DNA of 64,000 nucleotides from contig CP012812.1 in the NCBI GenBank assembly GCA_001936135.1, forward strand, positions 310,001 to 374,000. Direction: 5' to 3'. The stretch comes from Saccharomycopsis fibuligera x Saccharomycopsis cf. fibuligera. Taxonomy: Eukaryota > Ascomycota > Saccharomycetes > Ascoideales > Saccharomycopsidaceae. Positions 51,949 through 63,064 of the stretch are shown one piece after another. The translations under genes were made by a program, and so were the position numbers. Numbering within the stretch: the stretch's first letter is position 1; every line of letters starts with the position of its first letter. The notes beneath the pieces were generated by a model, which had not been told where the DNA came from, made no database searches, and was given only the letters and a program-made list of their open reading frames with translations.

Positions 51949-53476
51949 TCTGAAACCTGCCTTCAACGTTCCATCAGGGTTTGGGGGTTTTGGTGCAGCA
52001 GTATCAGTTAATAGCGAAGATGAGCAACCTAAAGAGTCTCAAAATGGAACTACCAAAGCTGTTATTAAAGTTGATACAGATGCAGCAGACTTCAAATCAA
52101 GTCGTGATAGCGATCTTGAAGATTCAGCAACCGTTCCTACTGAAGAATTCCAAGACGATAAGTTAGCATCCGGCAAAGAGCAGGCCGAAGTCTCTACGGC
52201 TTCTGCCACCACCGAAAGTCAAGAGGAAGATGGCACTCCATCAGAGAATAGTGTTGAATATCACGATAAGCTGTTACAAGCCACAAAGCTCTATATTGAT
52301 GCAGGGGCAGAAACTGCCAAACCACTATACAAAGATGCGGCAATTGAAGCTACCAAAAAGTATGTTGATCAAGGTATTGATATTCCTGTGAAGAATTACA
52401 AGAATGTCAATGTGCAAGCATTTGAAAATGACGAAGATTATTTGCAACAGGCCAGATTATCAAAGAATGACCCAGTTCTCTACCAATTGGAGAAAGTGGC
52501 TTATCCAAGCACTATAAGCTGCAAAAGTTTTACCAGTAACAAATTGGACAAGTTTTACTATGACAGTATTGCCGAATATCAGGTTATTGAAAAGAACCTG
52601 AAAGAGCTAAATGACTTCATCAAGGACCATTTGGAGGTGAGAAACAAATTGGGTGATAGACGCACCACATTAAAGAATATTTACACATGGAGATTGGAAG
52701 AAACACCATTATTGACCCAGCTAATTGACAAAAAGTATGGTCCTCAGGTGAATGTGCTTTCTAGCAAGTTTCAACGCCTTGCCAACCAAATTGATACATT
52801 TAAGGAGGGTGAATACCCACAACTTATTAAAAAATTTGAAGACTTTGCAAAGGACTTTGCCACTGTTGAAATAAACAGCAAGTTAATCAGCAATAGTAAC
52901 ATCAACGAACGGGCGCTACCGTACGAATTTATGACGCTTCAGCAAAATATCGAATCAAAATTCAATCGTGCATGTGCGCTTTACGAAGAATTGCAAGAAA
53001 AAATGTTGCAAATTAAATCCAACTATGAAATCTCGTATTCGAGCAGAAGCGGTAAAAGCAGCAGTAATGGTGACCGCCCTTACTATCACAATGGTAATAA
53101 TAATAAGGCAGCTAGCACGTATGCCAAATTTCAGGCTGTCACCAATAAGATTGAGGCTAAAATTAAAAATCAAATGACGGAACTTGCGGGCTTATTAAAG
53201 GAAGTGAACGAGATTAAATTGTACAAAGAATCCGCCAGACAATTACTGAAAGGCACTGATGCAGAGACTTCTTCACTTGCGGATGATGTTCAGGAGCTTT
53301 TGCTTCTTGATGATAATATGAGGAGTGATAGGGCATGGCAGGAAAGTCAAAGCAGAAAAAAATTGAGTTCTATTGCTATCGGTGACTTGAGTTCAAAGCT
53401 TAGCAACAAGATGGAGGTGTTGAACAGCTTCAACAATGCTGACACTGAAGACATAACGACAACATTTTCTTTATGA
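49193..53476 (+). CDS. NUP159: Nucleoporin Nup159 (cytoplasmic-side FG nucleoporin)
   Basis: A 1427-residue protein, ATG at 49193; yeast Nup159 has 1460. It belongs to the Nup82 complex on the cytoplasmic face of the nuclear pore and docks the helicase Dbp5 for mRNA export. Layout: beta-propeller at about 1-420; FG region at about 430-760 with S-G-F-G-S-S-G-F-G and S-L-F-G units; six 12-residue repeats at 777-848; S-L-F-G-G; a Gln run at 906-918; acidic linker; and C-terminal coiled coils at about 1000-1427 that bind Nup82 and Nsp1. The repeat unit reads G-S-K-K-E-E-x-P-F-A-N-L with x coded by CTG. No frame damage. The repeats are likely to vary in number between strains. Confidence 0.9.
51521..51736 (+). 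repeat. Six tandem 36-bp coding repeats in NUP159
   Basis: Units start at 51521, 51557, 51593, 51629, 51665 and 51701; the last drifts at its end. Most are near-identical at the DNA level, and the second has GGA AAG in place of GGT TCT. Each encodes G-(S/K)-K-K-E-E-[CTG]-P-F-A-N-(L/Q). Confidence 0.92.
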
Positions 53477-54990
53477 GCTATATGTACAGAATGAAAGAGG
53501 GGGAGTTGTTTATGCGTTTGTTAGATTTTATTGTAAAACAATTAAGAAAGAAAAAGGGGCACTATACTCTTATGCAAATACATAAGTTAATACAATGTTT
53601 CGTGTTTTTGAATTTTTTTTGGAGAAAAAGTACGCCGGATTTCTCCAAATGTTGCCCAAGTTTCAATTAGTACCGCTAATTATTTCAGATGTACAATCCA
53701 CCTGATCTTTTAGTCTTTGTCTAATTAACTTTCATTTCAATTTTTGTCGCATTTTTGTACACGCAACTGGAACAAGGCTAGTGTAATATTTGTTATCAGT
53801 ATACGCCAGAAAGAAAACGACATGACGAGGAATTTTTGCTGCATCAATAACACCCGCATTCGCAGGCTCGACAGTAGAATAAAATCAGATAAATTTGACG
53901 TAAACTCAGAAAAGGGACTTTGAAAACTTACGATTTGTTTAAGTAGTTGATCGATTAGATCTAATTTAAATTAGGTTTCAATCAACTTTAATTAATGGTA
54001 TACATATAAGAACAATATGTGTGTGAGATGCGGAAGCAGTGAATCATTTACACACTTTTACTTTAATATTTCAGTAATAATAATATTGACTGAGACACAA
54101 TTAACACCTAAGATTCATCTAAGTACATAAAGTGTAGTAAACCTTAATATTTTCGAGAAATAAGTTTTTCCTTTGCCAGCCTGCCGAGATATATATTTTA
54201 TTGCCAGGAACTGCTTCTCTTGGCTCATGGGGAAAACAGAATCAGATTCGGAATCAGTTGCAAAGACCCTATTGGTGATTTGTCGAACATTTAACTGAAA
54301 CATTTATATTTCTGCGCAGCAAACTAATGAAGGTGCATAATAGAAAGGAGAAAAGGAAGTGTCCAACTCTCTGTATACATACATTTTCGTGAGTGAGTAC
54401 TCCGAGTGCCATAAGCTCGTAACGACAAGCTAGACTACGGTAGCCCCACCTTAGTTATAATGCTGCTCGGCGATATATTCTTTTAATTAATTTGAAAAGT
54501 GCGAATACTGATCGGCCTCAAGACTCTTGGGACACATTCATGGGCGAAACACGAGAGTGTATAGCGTTGTATTGTTTTTCGCTATTGTCACAAATGCTCC
54601 AACAAAAAGCCATTCAACTGAAATTTTATTGAGATAGCATAACAGTACATAGTTAAGCATAATAATACATTCATGCGCATCTTATTGAAAACTAAATGAG
54701 CGCTGCATTTGCATACAAGCGCCTCGATATGCAGCATAATGAATTTGGTAGCAGTTAATATCATAGAAATCTATATAGAAATCAGTAAAATTATAATTTA
54801 GAAAATGGGTCTTCTAAAAGTATTAAAAAGGTCAATTTCCATGATACTTGAAAGAACACATATTCTCTTTCTTTAATCTTTGTAGCAGTAAATGGTTCTT
54901 AGTCTTTTTTGTTTACCTTCCAGTGGTTTTTATCTTAAACTTTTATAGGTTTCCTCTACTTTCTATAATCTTTATTCAGAATCCTTCATC
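53477..54990. other. 1.5-kb spacer upstream of the acetyltransferase gene
   Basis: AT-rich, with no ORF above about 65 codons and no RNA gene seen. It contains the NUP159 3' end and the presumed promoter of the broken acetyltransferase. Confidence 0.45.
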
Positions 54991-56533
54991 ATGAGAAAGG
55001 CAACAAATTTGCAGAAATATTTTCTTTTGCGTACTGAACTTGAGTTATCAACAACTGTTTCTTTATCTGCTACTTACTCCAAAAATATTTTTGACCCTTT
55101 GGATAAAGACAGTCAGATACTTCTTTTAAAAACTATCCAGGCTCTCATCTATAAATATGAGGTTCTTAGGATAGATTTTCGTCCTAACTTAACCGAACAA
55201 GTCCTTAAAAAAGACCAATGTGAAGACTGGGACGTTGAACCACTTGAGAAAATAGCAATGAGTGATGTTATCAAGTACCTTTTCCGGCCTGATTCTGCCT
55301 TTGGTACTAATACTGTTAACATTTCTACTATTGGTTCTGCTAGTGAAAAAGGTCAGAATACAAAAAGTTGGCAGTTTGACTCGGTTGGTGAAGATTTTCT
55401 TGATTTTGTCCACAATGCTAATAACGCTATTAAAGCGGGATTGCGGAAACCATTATGGAGACTTTTTATTATCAATGAAAATACTGCTTGCTTCAATTAC
55501 CATCATGCGATTGCGGATGGTATCAGTGGAGTCAATTTCCATGATGAGCTCAAAAATTGTTTCAACGAAATTTCTAAGGGATCTTTAATAGTTGACGATA
55601 CTGTTTATGGTATTCCCTCCACAGATGTGGCTAAAAACTTTGGATCTAATATTGTATTTAAAGCAGGGCCAAAATTCAAAATTAATGGTCTCCCGCAGTA
55701 TCCAACTATATCTGAGTCCGATATTATTAAGGAAAAGCCAAAACTTTTGTTCAAGATGTCTATGCTATTCAATCATTTCGTAGTACCTTACTTCCCTACC
55801 CCAATCAAGCGACTTTTCAGAGATTTAGACTTGTTCACTCTATCACCAAACCTGGAAAAGTTAGCTCATTAATATTTCACCAGACCACCTTGATAAAGTA
55901 CTTCAAGCCTGCAAACATAATAAAGTTAGTGTCACCATCTGGCTCCTTACTGTGTTACATTTCATTCTCAAAGACAGTTTCAACCAAGGTTCAGTGCGGT
56001 TCTGTGTGCCTCTTAACTTGCGCAGCATTGTCCCTGGAAAAGAGTATAGTGATGAATATAAACTTGGCTTAATAATATCAGCATTTATGTCCGTTTTTAA
56101 AAATACAGATCTGTTCTCAGCTCTGGATAGACAGAATTTGATTATTCAAGCTCAACAGGCAACAAAGTTACTCATTGCTGCTCAAAGGGATGGTTACTCT
56201 CAACAATGTCAAATGAATGGCATGTACAATTATATTCCTTCAGCAAGAGATTATATCCTCAAAGAACACAACTCTTCCAGTGACACTCCACTTAAATGTT
56301 CAAACTTGGGTTACTATAAGCAGCCACGGGTGCAGAATCAAGAAGAAGTGGCTATTGAAGATATGGTGTTTGGATCTTGCGGCGCTGCTGGTTGTTCTTT
56401 AGTTTCGTTGTATGTGATTTCTACTAAGACTAGCGGTGCTAACTTGACTTTTATCTCTCCAACTACTCACAAGGACAGCTTGGATGTTGTAAGAAAAAAC
56501 TTCGTGCATATATTGGATTTGATTTTGGATTGA
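54991..56533 (+). pseudogene. Alcohol O-acetyltransferase (Atf-like), coding frame interrupted
   Basis: Two open frames read one protein of about 515 residues, close to yeast Atf1/Atf2 (525-535). The first (54991-55872) starts M-R-K-A-T-N-L-Q-K-Y-F and holds the acyltransferase motif H-H-A-I-A-D-G-I-S-G near residue 171. The second resumes before 55880 with I-S-P-D-H-L-D-K-V-L-Q-A-C-K, runs through R-F-C-V-P-L-N-L-R and ends at 56533. Atf enzymes make acetate esters from acetyl-CoA and alcohols or sterols. If one base change is assumed, the shift must fall in 55865-55872, between a stop in the new frame and the stop of the old. The third frame also gives family-like residues (K-P-G-K-V-S-S), so two small deletions are possible. 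The rest is undamaged: recent pseudogene, allele or sequencing error. Confidence 0.72.
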
Positions 56534-56546
56534 AGTGGGTGTTTTC

Positions 56547-56581
<35 letters not shown>

Positions 56582-57361
56582 AATGTCGTCTCTCGTTTAG
56601 GTTTCGGTTTTATGTTTTTTTTGTTTTTTTGTTTTTTTTTGCTTTAATTTTATACTAACTTACTGTTTCTACTTTTAATTTATGCTTATTGTTCTAAGGT
56701 ATATGAAATTAAGTTGTTTTAAGATATATGCAATTAAGTAGTTAAGAAGTTTTGAATGGTGTATATATTACAAAGTTTCTCAGTTCTCCAGCAAATATGA
56801 TCAATAACTTCCTTTCCATATATCTCCTTTTAAGTTCTCCAAAATTAAATAATGAGCTCTTCACAAGAGTTGGGAGCTAAGACTAAGCATTACCAGTGAA
56901 AGTATAACCAAAGCCTCGAAAAATCTCCTGGAAATACAAAATCAACAGTACCCAATAAGGTACCTTCAAAGCAAAGAAATTAAGGATAAAATGGTCTTCC
57001 TGGCTGATAAAGCAACAGCAAGTACATTTATAAGGATCTTTTAACAGCTTGGCACGCGCTTAGCTCTTGTCTATCGTCTATATAAGCAAATATCGATTTC
57101 TTTTTTGGGAAATCCGCGACCGGGCAACCAGTATTCCAGGCCACATCTAACGGACCGCGATCAAAATAACAAATTGACAAAAATCAAAACCTGGCGCTAC
57201 GCGGCGAGATTGCAAAGCTACAGCAAAGCCCAGCTGAGAACCACAGCGGCAAGATCACGCTCATATCTTGATCTTAAAAAAAAAAAAAAAACGTCGTTTC
57301 AGCTGGAATTTTCAAAGGAAATAGATTTAAGGTCAGATAAAGAGAATAAGAAATTGGCAAG
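56534..57361. other. 828-bp spacer upstream of FAR8
   Basis: It begins with a 33-base T run (56548-56580) just after the acetyltransferase stop. TATATAAG at 57079-57086 and an A run near 57277-57291 precede FAR8. A 97-codon open frame overlapping the FAR8 start in another frame is not supported. Confidence 0.45.
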
Positions 57362-60112
57362 ATGGATTCTTCCGAATATACCCTACCGGGTATCATGAAC
57401 TACTTGCAGTCTGAATTCACCCAGATTGAGAAGATGAAGATTGCAAACAACTTGGAGCTTTCCGAAATGAAATTCAAGATCGCCAAATTGGAAGGCCTTA
57501 AAAATGCTTTAAACATTACTAATAACAAACTAGTTGATGATTTGAATGGTTTGAAGAAGGACAACACCAAGCTTTTAAGCGTGATCTATCAGCTTAAACA
57601 AGAGAATAGCCAACTAAAGCGCAGTCTAGCGTCTTCCAATAAAGGTTCGAATTCAGAAGCAGAATCGCAGGCCGATAGCAAACCCGCTGAAGAAGAAGAA
57701 GATAGCAAAATTGATAAAGAATTGAGGGCATTGATAAGTGGTCTAGCATCTACCAAATCACAAGCGCTACTAATTAAAGATATCAAAGAATTGAGTTTGA
57801 AGACTACTCTGGAAGATGGTAGTGATGCTGTTAGCTCATTGGATCTAACGCCACTTGTCACCTCCAGAAAGTTTTTGCAAGATTGTATGAAGGAAATGTT
57901 TTATTTAATTAAAAATGGTAACGGTAACATCGTCAACAATATAAATGACTTCAATTTCGACAATAACTTGGACAACGAACAGTTGAAAGACCCTAATGGT
58001 AATCAAAATACTGGAAACTTTAACATTTTTGACAAATACAATTATTCTTTAGCTGAAGAACAGCATGAGATACAATTAGAAAATGAAAGAATAATAGAAG
58101 AACAGCAGAAACGTCAGCAATTACTTCAGGAGCAACAACAACAACAGCACAAGCATCAACAACGTCAACAGCGCCAACAACAGCGTAGACAACAACATCC
58201 ACAACAACACCAAGATTTAATGCAAACACTGCAAGAGGACCCTGATGAGGGCAAAGGTTTTTCATTGTCAGATGATGCTTCAATTAACAGCAGCGGTAAT
58301 GAAAGCAATAGCGCAACCTCGAATTTTTTTGAAAGTCCAACAAGAGACCAATTCTACTCAATGAATAAAAACAAAAACGGCAGCACTGGTAATGAAGCAG
58401 ATACCCATAGTCAATTTACTTTGCTTTTACGCTCACCGGATTTGCTTAACTATTCCAAACTCAATTCAAACAGTACTAGCGAAAATAAAATAGAAGAAAC
58501 AAATGAGGATAGTAAACAAATGCCAAGAATCAAAGAAGCTCCGCAAATTGAGCCACAGCAGAGTAGGCTTGCTGCACCTGTTGCACCTGAAAAAGGTCAG
58601 CTTCGCGGCAATAATCGTGTCAATAACGATAACGATGATGTGTATTTCGACGTTGATACACAAAGTGATGCAGAAACTATTGTTGAGACAGACAATGATG
58701 ATTTTGTAGAAGAAAATGGTGTCAACGCACATAGCAGAAACTCAGGCAGCAATGTTGAATCATTGCTAGAGAGCCCCAGAAAAAGAGATATCAAATTAGA
58801 TATTATTGAAGAGCACGATGTTATTGATGAAGAAGAAAATAAAAAGCACGTTTTGGAAATCGGTGATGATCAAGAGTCCGATACCAAGAAAATTGAGCCA
58901 AAGATTAAATTGTTCAACCCTAACGTGCCTGGCATTATTGAAGAATTTGCTTTCAATGAATCTACAAATGAAGCTTTGATTTATTCATTTGGAACGTTGA
59001 AAGTCACTGCTATCAAAAACTATAAACTTAATGTTGACGAGGCCCAAAAAAAAGGATTGCAATTCTCTGGCAATATCCAGAGCAAATGGCTTAACAATAA
59101 TCATTTTGTGGTTTTCGATAATCATGATTCGCATATTTTGAAAGTATATAATAAGAAAACATTAGCTGAAGTGAGACAGATTAACGTTATTAACGATCTA
59201 AGAGAACAAAACCAAAAAGAAAAAGAAAATAATCAGAAAAAGAGTAAGAATAGCAGCATTGGCGATGACGAGGATAGCGATGAGGATGAAAATTTTATGC
59301 GTTTGAGTGACTCAACAATTATTGGAATTGACGTTAGCAGGAAAGCTCAAAAGTTACTAGTTAGCTGTACTAAGTTTTTCTACATTTATGATATTGCATC
59401 AGCGAGTGAAATTAAGCTAATCAAAAGCTCGCCGGTGCTCGCTGAAGAGGGAGCTTCCCGTTTATCCATAAAACAAGGTGCATTTATTAACGAGCATGAA
59501 ATATTGTTTTTAACTATTGAGGGCATGTTGAAAAAATTTACATTACCGAACAAAGATAAATCTTTAGATGGAGGGAAAGAAGCACAACATGGGGAAATCA
59601 TTGCTAGTTTTTTGCCTAACCAAAACTTGGTCAAGTTTATAATAATTGATAATGCCAAGCGGGGTCCGTCATCTGCATCCCAGATACTATTAATCTTCAG
59701 TGATTTGAGCAAAAAACTGATAGCTTACCAATTGCTAGACACGACCAATGGACAAGTCCTTCAAGATCGTTCCCTAGTAGTCAAGCATAGCAACTATAAC
59801 GCCAAATTATTTAATGATATCGGTAATGAAACAAACACCAATGATATTAAAGTATACGCATATTTTGAAAAAGACCAGCTTTACGTTCTCGAAAAAGTTC
59901 CACATGCCAAAGAACTTATTAATGTGATTGATTTTTATCAGCGCAAACTAGTGTCTCAAATTAGCTACTTTGATACCGATGATATTGTGTCTGACGAAGA
60001 TGAGGAAGAAGCATATATACAAAACAAAAATCATATTATACTAACTTGGCACAAAAAGAATATCTTGGTGGTTACGGGAATTGACTCAACTGTTAGGCTA
60101 TTTGATCTTTGA
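57362..60112 (+). CDS. FAR8: Striatin family protein, Far8-like
   Basis: A 916-residue protein, ATG at 57362; yeast Far8 has 523. Striatins scaffold PP2A and Ste20-type kinases in STRIPAK; in yeast Far8 works in the Far3-7-11 complex at the ER in pheromone arrest and TORC2 signalling. Evidence: the striatin N-terminal signature Y-T-L-P-G-I-M-N-Y-L-Q-S-E-F at residues 6-19, with a following coiled coil to about residue 100. After a long Gln/Asn/acidic linker (100-520) comes a C-terminal beta-propeller of weak WD repeats, such as L-L-V-S-C-T-K-F-F-Y-I-Y-D-I and the last V-T-G-I-D-S-T-V-R-L-F-D-L. The linker explains the length. Convergent with the amine oxidase gene. Confidence 0.85.
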   Translation: MDSSEYTLPGIMNYLQSEFTQIEKMKIANNLELSEMKFKIAKLEGLKNALNITNNKLVDDLNGLKKDNTKLLSVIYQLKQENSQLKRSLASSNKGSNSEAESQADSKPAEEEEDSKIDKELRALISGLASTKSQALLIKDIKELSLKTTLEDGSDAVSSLDLTPLVTSRKFLQDCMKEMFYLIKNGNGNIVNNINDFNFDNNLDNEQLKDPNGNQNTGNFNIFDKYNYSLAEEQHEIQLENERIIEEQQKRQQLLQEQQQQQHKHQQRQQRQQQRRQQHPQQHQDLMQTLQEDPDEGKGFSLSDDASINSSGNESNSATSNFFESPTRDQFYSMNKNKNGSTGNEADTHSQFTLLLRSPDLLNYSKLNSNSTSENKIEETNEDSKQMPRIKEAPQIEPQQSRLAAPVAPEKGQLRGNNRVNNDNDDVYFDVDTQSDAETIVETDNDDFVEENGVNAHSRNSGSNVESLLESPRKRDIKLDIIEEHDVIDEEENKKHVLEIGDDQESDTKKIEPKIKLFNPNVPGIIEEFAFNESTNEALIYSFGTLKVTAIKNYKLNVDEAQKKGLQFSGNIQSKWLNNNHFVVFDNHDSHILKVYNKKTLAEVRQINVINDLREQNQKEKENNQKKSKNSSIGDDEDSDEDENFMRLSDSTIIGIDVSRKAQKLLVSCTKFFYIYDIASASEIKLIKSSPVLAEEGASRLSIKQGAFINEHEILFLTIEGMLKKFTLPNKDKSLDGGKEAQHGEIIASFLPNQNLVKFIIIDNAKRGPSSASQILLIFSDLSKKLIAYQLLDTTNGQVLQDRSLVVKHSNYNAKLFNDIGNETNTNDIKVYAYFEKDQLYVLEKVPHAKELINVIDFYQRKLVSQISYFDTDDIVSDEDEEEAYIQNKNHIILTWHKKNILVVTGIDSTVRLFDL

Positions 60113-60591
60113 GGATGCACGAATATCTATGATAGTTTGTACATTGGTGGAATTTTTGGTCCTTGTATTGTCGCCTATTAGTTATGAGCTTAAATAAATT
60201 GTTTCTCGATGTTTTTCCCAAAAGTTTGGCTTGTTTATTTTCGTTTTCGTTTTATGTTTTTGTTTTTTCGCTTGTGTTCATATATATCAAGTTTTGTTAG
60301 AATTTCTTCATAATGTCTAGCTAGTTCAAGTTACCTATTTTAATTTCACATTTTCACGAAGTTTCTCATATAGTATGGCACAACTTACGTAAAAGGCTTA
60401 TTATAGGACGAAAGAACATGCAAAGGAATAAGTACATCAATAATTGGGAAGTAGCAAATGAAAATAAAAGAAGAAAAAACAGCAAAAGAAATTAGAAAAT
60501 GAAAAATGAAAATGTCTAAACAATAAGAAAATAATAAAAGCCATGATTGACATAACCCCTCACTCATCCGATCAATCAATAAATCAATAAA
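60113..60591. other. Convergent 3' spacer between FAR8 and the amine oxidase
   Basis: 479 bp with repeated aatcaat units at 60571-60600. Probably only 3' UTRs. Confidence 0.5.
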
Positions 60592-62382
60592 TCAATCAAT
60601 ATAAGTATCCTCATCTTTGAGCACTCCCAAATCACTCAATATAAAGTTAGCCTCTCTTTTCCCACTTAACCAAGCGCCATGAGCACACCCAGCACCTTCA
60701 AAAATCGTATGCTCACCAGCAAAACGCACATTGGCGCCATGACCCTTCACTAACCCAATGATCAAATCCGTTGGATCGTCACCAGGACCACAAGCAGCAT
60801 AAGAACCACGAGAAAATGGGTCACGGGTCCAATGGGTTTTGAAAATATTTTTCGGGATTGGTATGTCGTTTAGCTGTTTGACTTGCTTCGTATTATGGTG
60901 TCCGTTTCCGTTTCTAACAGTAGCACTAGAGGATCTGCTGCTGCTTCCATTGGCTATATTTTTAGTTTTGTTGTTCTTGTTATTGACTTTCTTATTGGTG
61001 GTGGTATTATCGTTCTGCGATGCAATGACAAACAATGCCGGTTTGAGAAATTCCCATGTTTCTTCTAAACTAGCATTTTCGATATAGTTGGTAACAGGTG
61101 ATTGGGTCAATGCTACAAGGGTAGGAGCGCCTTTAGAAGCATAATAGTTGAAGAACATAATCGGATGTTCATCATAGCGCGGAATGTTTTGTGGATTAAT
61201 TTCGTAATTGAAGTACTTATCATGCACATCAAGAGGCACTGGAGTATCGTCATAATCAGGCTTGTAAACTTGATTGTTATTATCGGCAGAAGCAGCATTA
61301 GCAGCCATGGTTTCGGAAAACTTGGTGAAAGTTTCATTCGGTTTAGCAAGCACCACAAAGCGATCAACGTTGCGATTCCAGAAAATTTCATCTTCAGATT
61401 TGAATTCAAGCACCACTTTACCCAAAGCGCCGAAATGCATCTTTTTGAGTGGGTTTGAAATGTACGGTGGTAATTTTGGTTCAAACAGTAAACTTCCTTC
61501 ATCGTCTACTGGTAATGCCAAAATGGATTGCGGAACAGTACAAATAACATAATCAGCGACAATTGATTCGTTAGCAACAGTAGTAATTTTCACTTTGGTG
61601 TTGTTGCTGTTGACATTTTTTATGCCTCCAGTGGCGCTAACGGCATTTACCTTTTCAATCAGTTTTACTTGAATTCCAGTCTTGATAATTTCTTCAGGGA
61701 TGGAGCTCAAAATGTCCTGTAAAATTTTGGAATAGCCATCCAAATTAAGAGCATTTCTACCCTCGTTGTCATCAACAGAATATTTGCTGCTCATCATCTT
61801 CCAGCTAATACCATGCCATGCTTCAACATGTCTGATAAGCTCAGGAGCCCATTTGATTTGCTCCGGAGTAAGAAGTTTGCGTCTTTGGTAAATATACTCA
61901 ATCACTGTGTTGAAAAGCAGGGTATCTTCGCTGTTCAAGTCGTTAAAATTGGCCATTTCAATAAATTTCTCCATTTCTTCCATAACTTGGGTTAGACCCC
62001 ATTCTTCGGGTACCTTAAACCCTTTATCACTACTATTATCCTTGTCGTTGTCGTCGACTTCTATACTATCGGCTTCGCTGTTATAGCCATAAAATTCAGT
62101 GGAAATATCATCGTAGTATATTTGAGTATGGTTTTCATTCATGACATACTTTTGAAATAACGGATTGGATAAAGTGTCATGGAACCAACTGGCGCCCAAA
62201 TCGTAAGTGTTTCCCTCGGGAGTCTTGATAGTGAGCAACCGCCCACCGATTCTGTTTCTGGCTTCGAGAACCAATATGTCATTCACTCCACTCTTGTACA
62301 AGTCACTAGCGGCTTTCAAGCCAGCTATGCCGGCGCCAATAATGATTACTGTTTTCTGCTGCTGCTGCTGGATATTTGACAT
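60592..62382 (-). CDS. FMS1: FAD-dependent polyamine oxidase (Fms1/Cbp1 family)
   Basis: A 596-residue protein from ATG 62382, the first in the frame; yeast Fms1 has 508. Fms1 oxidises spermine to spermidine and 3-aminopropanal, feeding hypusine and pantothenate synthesis; the Candida relative Cbp1 binds corticosteroids. Evidence: the FAD loop V-I-I-I-G-A-G-I-A-G at 12-21, L-E-A-R-N-R-I-G-G-R-L, Y-D-L-G-A-S-W-F-H-D-T-L-S-N-P-L-F, the block W-H-G-I-S-W-K, V-P-Q-S-I-L-A-L and the C-terminal F-A-G-E-H-T-I-F-E-G-A-G-C-A-H-G-A-W. An Asn/Lys/Ser-rich insert lies at about 465-520. A CTG codon (61920-61918) falls where Fms1 has Ser. Sequence cannot decide between Fms1 and Cbp1 roles. Confidence 0.88.
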   Translation of the reverse strand: MSNIQQQQQKTVIIIGAGIAGLKAASDLYKSGVNDILVLEARNRIGGRLLTIKTPEGNTYDLGASWFHDTLSNPLFQKYVMNENHTQIYYDDISTEFYGYNSEADSIEVDDNDKDNSSDKGFKVPEEWGLTQVMEEMEKFIEMANFNDLNSEDTLLFNTVIEYIYQRRKLLTPEQIKWAPELIRHVEAWHGISWKMMSSKYSVDDNEGRNALNLDGYSKILQDILSSIPEEIIKTGIQVKLIEKVNAVSATGGIKNVNSNNTKVKITTVANESIVADYVICTVPQSILALPVDDEGSLLFEPKLPPYISNPLKKMHFGALGKVVLEFKSEDEIFWNRNVDRFVVLAKPNETFTKFSETMAANAASADNNNQVYKPDYDDTPVPLDVHDKYFNYEINPQNIPRYDEHPIMFFNYYASKGAPTLVALTQSPVTNYIENASLEETWEFLKPALFVIASQNDNTTTNKKVNNKNNKTKNIANGSSSRSSSATVRNGNGHHNTKQVKQLNDIPIPKNIFKTHWTRDPFSRGSYAACGPGDDPTDLIIGLVKGHGANVRFAGEHTIFEGAGCAHGAWLSGKREANFILSDLGVLKDEDTYID

Positions 62383-63064
62383 TGCTTCTGGAGGGAGGGT
62401 ACAGCTCAAAAAGGAGACAAAAGAACTGAGCGGAAACGATTTGAAGAAACTAACCGTTTTCTGTCTTTTATATGCAAAAGATATCGAAAAGATGTCAAAT
62501 CAGAACCAACTTCAAGTGAGCCAAGGCCTGAAATATTGCTGCTGTATATGGATAAGAAGAGGGTTTTCCTGGGGGGTGGTGCAGTCTCTCAGGCCCTACA
62601 ATTCTGGAGCATCTTCATCGCCCGAGTGTTTCTGTCTAGCAGCATATCGTGTTACGAGCCCCGTTGTTATGCGCTTACGATCTCCAGCATTAATAATAAC
62701 AAACGACTGTAATTATTAACGCTGACAGCTGAGTAGAAAACCTTGTCTAAAGAAGTATATTGGGGTTTATAAACACAGGCAAGGCGTATATATATTGGTA
62801 GATGAAAGAATGCACAGAAACGTCAACAGAAAATGGGGGGGGGGGGGGGGGGGGGGGGGGGTACTAAAATTTAAAAGACAAACATAGGGAAAAACGACTA
62901 TGAACTATGAACTGAGGGCAACGAACTGAATATATGACGTGACTGGCAGAAAAACGAGAAATGAAGAAATGCAAGAATACAAAATAATGACGTATCATGA
63001 ATCATAAATAATTGTGTGGATTATCGTGAATAAGGGAGGATATAGAGCAGCGCAAGCGTTAGCA
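62383..63064. other. Spacer with a 27-base G run
   Basis: A 682-bp spacer upstream of FMS1 and downstream of the zinc-finger gene. Its main feature is the G run at 62835-62861. A 170-codon overlapping open frame at its left edge is antisense to FMS1 and is not called. Confidence 0.5.
62835..62861 (+). repeat. Uninterrupted run of 27 G
   Basis: Twenty-seven consecutive G on the plus strand, between aaat and tact. No other G or C run of this size occurs in the window. It can form a G-quadruplex. Confidence 0.9.
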
